DNA from: a virus
Strand: one strand, 5' to 3'
DNA length: 27,178 nt
Virus record (IMG/VR): IMGVR_UViG_3300033388_002123
Span: 1-27,178 of that record
Made by a program: the position numbers and the translations under genes. This document shows, piece by piece, positions 22,751 to 27,178 of this stretch (positions within the stretch are counted from its first letter, which is position 1; every line of letters begins with the position of its first letter). The notes under the pieces are model-generated. The model worked only from the letters and a program-made list of their open reading frames with translations. It made no database searches and was not told the DNA's origin.

Positions 22751-22993
22751 ATGTTATTCGACTTTAATAAACTATCAGAAGCTGGCTTCAACGTATGTAT
22801 TGACGCCAAAGATGAAAACATAATCCATGTACACGGCAACATGGATAGAGATACTCATGCAGCATTAGTTGAAAAAACACGAGAGTTAGTATCTTCGCTG
22901 TCGTTTATTAACGACATGGAAAAAGACTACGCGATTGAAAAGATCATTAATACATTACAAGAGGCGCAGATTAAATCCCTGCTATTCAGTTAA
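22751..22993 (+). CDS. 80-residue early protein (unknown)
   Basis: The ATG at 22751 has an excellent SD (AGGAGAG). An in-frame GTG at 22679 with GGAG ten bases upstream would add 24 residues and close the gap to the previous gene, so the start is uncertain. The protein is acidic with an alpha/beta look ('FNVCIDAKDENIIHVHGNMD' then helices). Its stop overlaps the next ATG by one base (TAATG). No family recognised. Confidence 0.65.
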   Translation: MLFDFNKLSEAGFNVCIDAKDENIIHVHGNMDRDTHAALVEKTRELVSSLSFINDMEKDYAIEKIINTLQEAQIKSLLFS

Positions 22994-23181
22994 TGTACAT
23001 ACCATCTGAGATCACAGCAGATCAGTGCTTACAAATGCGCGAGAAGTTAAACTGCTCTATGCACGCAGCTAAGCAGATACTAGAGTACGAAGCTCTTCGC
23101 ACCTATCTCTCGCAAGCTACGAGCATTGATGAATTGAAACTCGTCATGCAGGATGTTCTTGACGCGGTGTACTGCCCGTGA
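22993..23181 (+). CDS. 62-residue early protein (unknown)
   Basis: Starts MYIPSEITADQCLQMREKLN; the ATG overlaps the upstream stop (TAATG), so it is probably expressed by coupling, as no clear SD is seen. Predicted helical; 'MREKLNCSMHAAKQILEYEA' has the look of a UBA-like or small helix-bundle segment, but this is not firm. Overlaps the next gene by four bases. Confidence 0.6.
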   Translation: MYIPSEITADQCLQMREKLNCSMHAAKQILEYEALRTYLSQATSIDELKLVMQDVLDAVYCP

Positions 23182-23390
23182 AAACTCCACTCGATGAACT
23201 AGCCGATGCCTGCGAAGAACTGGCTAATTTATTCGGCTCTGAACTTCCTGCGGATATTAAAGCCGTAGAAGAGCAGCTCGCAACAATAGAACGGTTAGTT
23301 CCCCACGTCTTCGAGACACGTCCTTGGTACGTTAGGTTATATCAGAGTATTAAAAAACGAGGATGTGTTCCTTCGTGGTTTGGTAAGTAA
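23178..23390 (+). CDS. 70-residue early protein (unknown)
   Basis: GTG start overlapping the previous TGA (GTGA). Starts MKTPLDELADACEELANLFG and ends with a basic, aromatic tail ('KKRGCVPSWFGK'). The first 45 residues are acidic and helical. It is the last gene of a coupled small-gene run, before a non-coding stretch holding element C. No family recognised. Confidence 0.6.
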   Translation: MKTPLDELADACEELANLFGSELPADIKAVEEQLATIERLVPHVFETRPWYVRLYQSIKKRGCVPSWFGK

Positions 23391-23523
23391 AGTGTGTGTC
23401 TTTTACTGCTGCGCGTTAAGCCTATACCGCTCTGGTGTTTGGATATAATGCGCGCAGCAGTATTCAGTTTACTCGCTAAAAATAATATCCTTTTACACAA
23501 TTATAATCAAAGGAAAATAAGAA
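23391..23523 (+). promoter_or_regulatory. non-coding stretch with long inverted repeat and element C
   Basis: A perfect 12-base inverted repeat, TACTGCTGCGCG (23404-23415) and CGCGCAGCAGTA (23451-23462), encloses 35 bases that include TATAAT (23444-23449). TTCAGT follows at once (23463-23468). ATGCGC, seven bases, then TNTTCAGT is shared with elements A and B at the same spacing. An AT-rich stretch and an SD-like AAGGA come before ATG 23524. It may be a promoter within a cruciform, an operator, or an RNA leader. Confidence 0.55.
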
Positions 23524-23569
23524 ATGAAAAGTCGAAAGACCTGTATATATAGCAGTTGAGCATACTCAC

Positions 23570-23740
23570 ATGCCAACTCCTACTAATTTATGCTTCATAG
23601 ACCCAGAGATCATAGCTGAATTAAACGAACAGGAGGATTCTAACAACGATCCCGCGCTCATTCTTGAGCAGTATCAGGATCAAATAGACGACATATTTGG
23701 AGAACGAAACTTTGACCTATTTATAGGTCGCTTAAAATAA
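23570..23740 (+). CDS. 56-residue acidic early protein, possibly frameshifted at its start
   Basis: From the ATG at 23570 the frame gives an acidic protein starting MPTPTNLCFIDPEIIAELNE. That ATG has no SD. The same frame stays open upstream to 23528, giving protein-like sequence, and 46 bases upstream an ATG (23524) with a good SD (AAGGA) lies one base out of frame. Removing one A from the AAAA run at 23527-23530 would join them into a 71-residue protein starting MKVERPVYIAVEHTH. Either a one-base insertion has damaged the gene, or a short leader peptide (MKSRKTCIYSS, ending 23559) is translated first. A strong terminator follows. Confidence 0.5.
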   Translation: MPTPTNLCFIDPEIIAELNEQEDSNNDPALILEQYQDQIDDIFGERNFDLFIGRLK

Positions 23741-23743
23741 ACT

Positions 23744-23778
23744 AAAGCCCACATGCTACCCAGTATGTGGGCTTTAAT
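23744..23778 (+). terminator. intrinsic terminator, 11-bp stem
   Basis: AAAGCCCACAT (23744-23754) pairs perfectly with ATGTGGGCTTT (23765-23775) around a 10-base loop. The T-run is short but the stem is strong. The A/T flanks make it usable in both directions. It separates the small-gene block from the membrane-protein block. Confidence 0.8.
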
Positions 23779-23803
23779 CACTCAACTCAACAGAGGAAAT
23801 TAA

Positions 23804-23989
23804 ATGCATAATATTAATTTAATTCTTCTAAGCTTAATTAACACAACTCTCGGCTGTCTATTATGGGGAGTTATATTTGGAATCTTCGGAATCCATACAA
23901 CCTATGGTGTCACAGCCTACCTAGGTTGCAAAACAGTAAACAAGATTTTCAACCAACAAGGAGACCCATCATGGGAATCAAACACGTAA
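23804..23989 (+). CDS. small membrane protein 1 of 4
   Basis: 61 residues, SD GAGG. Hydrophobic segment about residues 5-30 ('LILLSLINTTLGCLLWGVIF'), then a polar tail. One membrane span is likely. It overlaps the next gene by 19 bases. First gene after the terminator at 23744. The function is unknown; holin-like, exclusion or membrane-remodelling roles are all possible. Confidence 0.65.
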   Translation: MHNINLILLSLINTTLGCLLWGVIFGIFGIHTTYGVTAYLGCKTVNKIFNQQGDPSWESNT

Positions 23990-24231
23990 CTAATGCCATT
24001 AGGCAAACTATCAACACAATTGTATTCTACGCAGCTTGTATGTTCATGGCACTAGCCATAGCCGCCTCTATGTTCATGTCTTTCATAGTCGGTATGGTAC
24101 TAACCATGTACGGATTTACTAAATCGACTCTGTCGACTGCTGGAAATAAGATTAATGGTTTCTTCACATCTATGAAAGCTCCTGCCGAACAGATGCAAGA
24201 AGAAACTCTAGCTAACGCAGCAACCGCTTAA
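23971..24231 (+). CDS. small membrane protein 2 of 4
   Basis: 86 residues from the ATG at 23971, chosen for its AAGGAG seven to eight bases upstream. A longer frame reading from 23863 lies out of frame over the previous gene and is not needed. A hydrophobic region about 17-49 is rich in Met, Ala and Ile ('FYAACMFMALAIAASMFMSF'), probably one long or two short membrane spans. The C-terminal tail (about 50-86) is polar and carries 'KAPAEQMQEETLANAATA'. The role is unknown. Confidence 0.65.
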   Translation: MGIKHVTNAIRQTINTIVFYAACMFMALAIAASMFMSFIVGMVLTMYGFTKSTLSTAGNKINGFFTSMKAPAEQMQEETLANAATA

Positions 24232-24269
24232 TTTCCTCCAGCCAAGGACGGCATCTTTTAACTAACAAT

Positions 24270-24460
24270 GGGAGTAGACGCTCATGATCACTAAACACCT
24301 AAACATATATATTATACTTTTAATATGCAACATACTACTTGCAACCGTACTCCAGCTTTTTATCATTTGGGCTATAAGCTTTGCATCAATACAGTTTGGA
24401 GCTTACTTACTCGGGTATTACCTTCTTCCTTTCATAAAGGAGTGTAGACGCTCATGATCA
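24270..24460 (+). repeat. duplicated translation-initiation sequence (two copies)
   Basis: GTAGACGCTCATGATCA occurs at 24274-24290 and again at 24444-24460, each just after a GGAG-type SD and covering the start codon of a membrane-protein gene. The copies are 170 bases apart and could recombine, deleting membrane gene 3. Confidence 0.8.
24284..24457 (+). CDS. small membrane protein 3 of 4 (57 residues)
   Basis: Short frame starting MITKHLNIYIILLICNILLA, with SD GGGAG nine bases before ATG. Two hydrophobic segments (about 8-32 and 36-50) with little charge between them, then a basic end ('KECRRS'). Its stop overlaps the next ATG (ATGA). The 17 bases around its start (GTAGACGCTCATGATCA) recur at the next gene's start, so the initiation regions share a recent origin. 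Confidence 0.6.
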   Translation: MITKHLNIYIILLICNILLATVLQLFIIWAISFASIQFGAYLLGYYLLPFIKECRRS

Positions 24461-24756
24461 TGTTCACAGGAATTATATTCGCAGGAATCATAGCTGCTAT
24501 CAGTATGATCTTCCTACTACTCAAATTAGATATCCGCAAAGTATGCGGATATGACATATATGTAGACATTGGGTTTACATTCCTGCTTGCTTGGATGCTT
24601 GCAGGCACATTTACAGGGATGATGGCAGCCTTGCTTGGAGGATGCTTGGTATCAATCTTCCTATACATCATGAAACGAAGTGTAGGCTATAAGAAATTAA
24701 CATTTAACCATTTCAAACTACATTGGAGACATTATAATGTCGAAAAACAATTCTGA
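24454..24756 (+). CDS. small membrane protein 4 of 4
   Basis: 100 residues; ATG overlaps the previous stop (ATGA), SD AAAGGAG about 11 bases upstream. Three hydrophobic segments: about 3-23, 38-55 and 57-73, with 'DIGFTFLLAWMLAGTFTGMM' and 'AALLGGCLVSIFLYIM'. The 'GT..GM.AA..GG...S..L' layout is common in small phage membrane proteins of unknown role. The C-terminus (74-100) is basic and aromatic, likely cytoplasmic. Overlaps the next gene by 20 bases. Confidence 0.65.
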   Translation: MIMFTGIIFAGIIAAISMIFLLLKLDIRKVCGYDIYVDIGFTFLLAWMLAGTFTGMMAALLGGCLVSIFLYIMKRSVGYKKLTFNHFKLHWRHYNVEKQF

Positions 24757-25453
24757 AAAGAACGCAACACCAAAAGAAACAGGTACTACTGCTGAAATAC
24801 AAGATGCTACTAAAATACAGCACGGTCTACCTGCAACCACCATGGGTGCTAACGCAACCAAAATGAAATCCATGGCTGCTAATCTAAATAAGATTAAAGA
24901 TGCCATGGCAGAAGCTACAGCTGAAGAAGTTCTTACTGTACTTCAACTCTCAATGAAACAATCAGCTGAAAGCACTTTAGTTGAACTACCCACTCCATCT
25001 GGCCATTTCCTGGCTGCTAAGATGGCAAGCGCCATGTGGATGTCTCTCCGTGATGAACTTGTCAGCGGACACATGCGCGTTGAAAAGATTCAAGAAGACA
25101 AACTCATTCTTTCAAATCGCATGGAAAAGAACGAATTCCGCTCAGATACAGAAAAGGCGGGAGCTACTCGTACTCTTAACTATTATGAAGGCTTGGAAGA
25201 AAAATACGCAGAAATCATCGAGATGCTCAGCCATACTTACGCTTTGTATAACAAAGCTGCAAAAGCTCTGCATGACGAAGATGATGTACGTCAACAAGGT
25301 ATTCCAGAAGATGAACGCACTTACACACAACTCGCTTCTTTACGTTGGGTAAGTGCTTCAGACAAAACTGCTAACCCAGCTACATGGGAACGCGACAATG
25401 ATCTGGAACGTCTAACACGTCAAGCTAAATTCTGGATTCAGTATAATACATAA
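24737..25453 (+). CDS. 238-residue early protein of unknown function
   Basis: Strong start: GGAG with ATG eight bases on, inside the end of membrane protein 4. Residues 1-40 are polar and probably flexible. Residues 40-215 are almost all helical and charged ('MAANLNKIKDAMAEATAEEV', 'LLVELPTPSGHFLAAKMASA'-like middle, 'GLEEKYAEIIEMLSHTYALY'). There is no signal sequence, membrane span, Walker motif or zinc site. It is the largest protein of the early block before the primase. It may act in DNA metabolism or host takeover; this is a guess from position. Confidence 0.75.
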   Translation: MSKNNSEKNATPKETGTTAEIQDATKIQHGLPATTMGANATKMKSMAANLNKIKDAMAEATAEEVLTVLQLSMKQSAESTLVELPTPSGHFLAAKMASAMWMSLRDELVSGHMRVEKIQEDKLILSNRMEKNEFRSDTEKAGATRTLNYYEGLEEKYAEIIEMLSHTYALYNKAAKALHDEDDVRQQGIPEDERTYTQLASLRWVSASDKTANPATWERDNDLERLTRQAKFWIQYNT

Positions 25454-25462
25454 CCCCTAATT

Positions 25463-25600
25463 AGAAACCCAGGTTGTAACTTTTCAGACTAGCTTATACT
25501 TACAATCTAATGGCGATTGAGAGTTTGATTAAACCTGGGTTTCTTCCACTTAGCGAGGTATCCTCGCAGGGCTTCGACCGAACTGCCGAAGCCCTATTTT
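25463..25600 (+). ncRNA. structured non-coding region with three hairpins, ending in a terminator
   Basis: Three inverted repeats in a row: AGAAACCCAGGTT/AACCTGGGTTTCT (25463-25475 and 25532-25544, 13 of 13 bp, 56-base loop); GCGAGG/CCTCGC (25553-25567, 3-base loop); AGGGCTTCG/CGAAGCCCT (25568-25595, 10-base loop) followed by ATTTT. A reading frame crosses this from 25510 but its better start is at 25612. The set could be a small RNA, a riboregulator or tandem attenuators. A weak TTGTAA/TATACT pair (25474-25500) could be a promoter. Confidence 0.45.
25568..25600 (+). terminator. intrinsic terminator
   Basis: AGGGCTTCG (25568-25576) pairs with CGAAGCCCT (25587-25595), 10-base loop, then ATTTT. 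It ends 12 bases before the next gene's ATG, so it may act as an attenuator. Confidence 0.65.
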
Positions 25601-25611
25601 GGAGGCACCAA

Positions 25612-25797
25612 ATGACTGAAATAATCAGACTCAAATCAACAGGACAAGAAATATTTCTTATCCCTAACATAAGCTGCTACCAAAACAGAGCATGCTTTCT
25701 TCGACCATTCACAGGATTAGAAGGATCAAATTCAAATGATAAAGGTGAAATACTCGAACTACGTAAAGGCAGTATCACAGTCGATAGTTTACCCTAA
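25612..25797 (+). CDS. 61-residue protein of unknown function
   Basis: Starts MTEIIRLKSTGQEIFLIPNI with SD GGAGG six to seven bases before ATG. An in-frame upstream ATG at 25510 would add 34 residues, but that stretch is occupied by hairpins and has no SD. The sequence looks like a small beta protein ('FLIPNISCYQNRACFLRPFT', 'EILELRKGSITVDSLP'). Placed between two strong terminator-like structures, it may form its own transcription unit. Confidence 0.6.
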   Translation: MTEIIRLKSTGQEIFLIPNISCYQNRACFLRPFTGLEGSNSNDKGEILELRKGSITVDSLP

Positions 25798-25804
25798 CCA
25801 GTTT

Positions 25805-25861
25805 AGCCTTCCAGCTTGCGCACTATATCAGCGCACACGTCTACAGCTGGAAGGCTTTTTT
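25805..25861 (+). terminator. terminator with an internal hairpin
   Basis: Outer stem AGCCTTCCAGCT (25805-25816) and AGCTGGAAGGCT (25845-25856), 12 of 12 bp, followed by TTTTT. The loop itself contains TGCGC/GCGCA (25817-25821, 25831-25835). The 3' arm carries GGAAGG, an SD-like sequence for the mini-frame at 25863. Confidence 0.75.
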
Positions 25862-25862
25862 A

Positions 25863-25904
25863 ATGCTACAAGACAAAGCGAAACAACCGTGGGGTGAGCT
25901 ATGA
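25863..25904 (+). CDS. possible 13-residue leader peptide
   Basis: ATG eight bases after GGAAGG in the terminator's 3' arm, encoding MLQDKAKQPWGEL. Its TGA overlaps the next ATG (ATGA at 25901-25904), so it could couple translation of the 61-residue gene to a read-through transcript. No evidence for a function of the peptide itself. Confidence 0.25.
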   Translation: MLQDKAKQPWGEL

Positions 25905-26086
25905 CAGAAAAACAAGAACCAGAAATGCAGTCCTTTAACTACTCATCTATGAAACGACTACGAAAAGCAGAAACATTCAATACGCCACAAGGCAAAATCA
26001 CAATACCCACATCATACACAAAAATAAACTACCTAACTCACACCGTAAGAGTCCCGCACTGGGTCAAACTTCATTTCGTCAATTAA
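25901..26086 (+). CDS. 61-residue basic protein of unknown function
   Basis: Starts MTEKQEPEMQSFNYSSMKRL with an SD-like GGGGTGAG upstream. Overall basic, with 'KKRLRKAETFNTPQGKITIP'-type middle and an aromatic end ('VRVPHWVKLHFVN'). It lies directly before the putative origin region and could bind DNA, but this rests only on charge and place. No family recognised. Confidence 0.55.
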   Translation: MTEKQEPEMQSFNYSSMKRLRKAETFNTPQGKITIPTSYTKINYLTHTVRVPHWVKLHFVN

Positions 26087-26525
26087 TGCACGGTTGAGAA
26101 GTCGATTTTCACTTAACTCTATGGTTACTCAAGCAAAACACCTCTAAAAGTTGAAAAACTGCCCTTTTTTCGAATAAACCTCGTCTACACCTCTGTATAC
26201 AAATATAGCCTATATATACTAACTATACTTTATATATGTACAATGTATATATAATATATCAACTATCCAACTAAACACCTGTTCCCTGTGTAAGATCAAT
26301 GACTTAAGAGGTTGAGAAAACATCAACCAGTTGAGAAAAATATCTCAACTTACACCACACTTAAAATAAGGGTATTAATACCCCAAAAATAGTGTGACTA
26401 CTCGTTTTAAAAGTTGAGAAATTTAACCCCCAAAAAGTTGAGAAATTCGACCTTTTGCTATACCGACTAAAAAGGCGTAGACTCTTGGAAAAACGCCCAA
26501 GTAGAAACTGAATAGGAACGAGCAA
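26087..26525. other. putative replication origin: iterons plus AT-rich segment
   Basis: 439 bases without a gene. GTTGAGAA occurs five times on the plus strand at 26093, 26311, 26330, 26413 and 26437. There is a variant (GTTGAAAA) at 26150 and an inverted TCTCAACT at 26343-26350. A very AT-rich stretch (about 26194-26270, many TATATA steps) could be the unwinding element. A perfect palindrome GGGTATTAATACCC (26370-26383) sits within flanking CACACT/AGTGTG. It lies directly upstream of the primase gene. This layout is typical of iteron origins, but replication has not been shown. Confidence 0.6.
26438..26464 (+). promoter_or_regulatory. possible promoter of the primase gene, overlapping an iteron
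   Basis: TTGAGA (26438-26443), part of the last iteron, then 15 bases, then an extended -10 (TGCTATACC, 26456-26464). The spacing is short. Overlap of the iteron with the -35 would allow an iteron-binding protein to control its own operon. Confidence 0.35.
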
Positions 26526-27178
26526 ATGAAGAATACAGTAACTTTTCTCTACGCCTCTAATGGTAAGCCCCTCACAAAAACCTACCGCAGACCCCAGAAG
26601 AACAAACCAATCACTAAGGACAACTACCCCCTAATCAGTAAGTTCAAATCTGAAACTGAAGCACACACTACTTTAAAATCTCTATATGTAGCTATTAAAA
26701 GACATGCACTCGCAGGAGCTTGTCTACTTAAAGGTGAGATACAGCGTGAGCTAAACAACGAATCTCGTGCTGGTTCGACAACACCTGAGTCCAAAACTGA
26801 TTGGCTGTGTCTTGATTTTGATGGGGTGGAAGGGATAAGTACCCCTACCCAAGCACTTAAAACCCTAGGACTTGACCATATAAACTACATAATTCAATAC
26901 TCAGCTTCTTCGGGTATAACTTCTGATGCATTCAACGCCCACATCTTCATAAAGCTCTCAGAACCAGTCATGCCTGAACTGATTAAGCGGTGGCTGCAAT
27001 ACCAAAATCTTAATCTTGAATTACTGTCAAGCCAAATAAGTCTCACCCGAACCCACAATGCGCTGAAATGGCCTCTAGACGTCTCTGTCAATCAGAACGA
27101 CAAACTTCTTTACATCACACCCCCTACTGTATACGACGGGATTAAGAACCCATTCTCGTCGATCTCCCAGCGCATTAA
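26526..27178 (+). CDS. archaeo-eukaryotic-type primase (likely primase-helicase), partial
   Basis: 217 codons run off the right edge. ATG 26526 with SD AGGAA. Residues 1-90 are a basic N-terminal region. The catalytic-type signature follows: 'WLCLDFDGVEG' (93-103, D97-x-D99 as the metal-binding pair), 'QYSASSG' (124-130), 'FNAHIFIKLSEP' (136-147, H139 in the S-x-H-like motif), then 'DVSVNQNDKLLYITPP' (185-200). This order matches the AEP primase domain of phage replication proteins, which usually continues into a helicase. It would prime DNA synthesis at the iteron region just upstream. The rest of the protein is not in the window. Confidence 0.75.
   Translation, partial: MKNTVTFLYASNGKPLTKTYRRPQKNKPITKDNYPLISKFKSETEAHTTLKSLYVAIKRHALAGACLLKGEIQRELNNESRAGSTTPESKTDWLCLDFDGVEGISTPTQALKTLGLDHINYIIQYSASSGITSDAFNAHIFIKLSEPVMPELIKRWLQYQNLNLELLSSQISLTRTHNALKWPLDVSVNQNDKLLYITPPTVYDGIKNPFSSISQRI

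Noticed and set aside
22980-23010. Fourth copy of the TTCAGT element (GCTATTCAGTT at 22981)
   Set aside because: It lacks the hairpin, ATGCGC and spacing of copies A-C and lies at the end of a coding frame.
23863-23970. 36-residue N-terminal extension of membrane protein 2
   Set aside because: It overlaps membrane protein 1 in another frame; the ATG at 23971 has AAGGAG upstream.
24232-24283. Terminator after membrane protein 2 (GCC...GGC then ATCTTTT)
   Set aside because: The stem is only about three base pairs.
25510-25611. 34-residue N-terminal extension of the 61-residue gene
   Set aside because: The stretch is filled by inverted repeats and a terminator, has no SD at 25510, and a strong SD precedes the internal ATG.

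Overview
The window is an interior piece of a tailed double-stranded DNA phage genome (Caudoviricetes). It shows a complete packaging and capsid module (small and large terminase, P22-like portal, acidic scaffold, N4 gp56-type major capsid protein), an adaptor and a P22 gp10/T7 gp12-like nozzle protein, and no tape-measure or tail-tube gene, so a short-tailed (podovirus-like) virion is the best reading. The host cannot be read from the sequence. The moderate base composition and strong Shine-Dalgarno (SD) sites fit a Gram-negative, possibly aquatic, host, but that is inference. No integrase, repressor, tRNA or CRISPR array was seen.

Layout: positions 1-21341 are one long leftward (minus-strand) late block. 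Read in the direction of transcription it runs: HNH nuclease, TerS, TerL, portal, two small proteins, scaffold, a Tad2-like (DUF2829) anti-Thoeris candidate, a small zinc-ribbon protein, major capsid protein, putative decoration protein, a strong intrinsic terminator, a protein with a lysine-rich histone-like tail, a BppU-like protein, a fibre-like protein, two small proteins, a head-tail adaptor carrying an inserted jelly-roll domain, a 41-residue protein, the nozzle-like protein, and a run of virion or fibre proteins (191, about 718, 260, 585, 323 residues and a partial one). The 585- and 260-residue proteins share a duplicated C-terminal domain, and the larger also has a LamG lectin domain.

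Positions 21342-21608 are the divergent control region. From 21609 onward genes run rightward (early or replication side): many small unrecognised proteins, a cluster of four small membrane proteins (23804-24756), a 238-residue unknown, and several structured non-coding stretches. At 26087-26525 lies an iteron-rich, AT-rich region that looks like a replication origin. It sits directly upstream of an archaeo-eukaryotic-type primase (probably primase-helicase) that runs off the right end.

The most notable features are: a hairpin plus TTCAGT module repeated upstream of three early transcription units, with one compensatory base-pair change between two copies; the putative origin; the Tad2-like gene set inside the capsid operon; a zinc ribbon on the N-terminus of TerL that matches the one on the neighbouring HNH nuclease; and a carbohydrate-binding-like domain inserted in the adaptor. 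All functional names come from reading motifs and gene order by eye; no database search was run.
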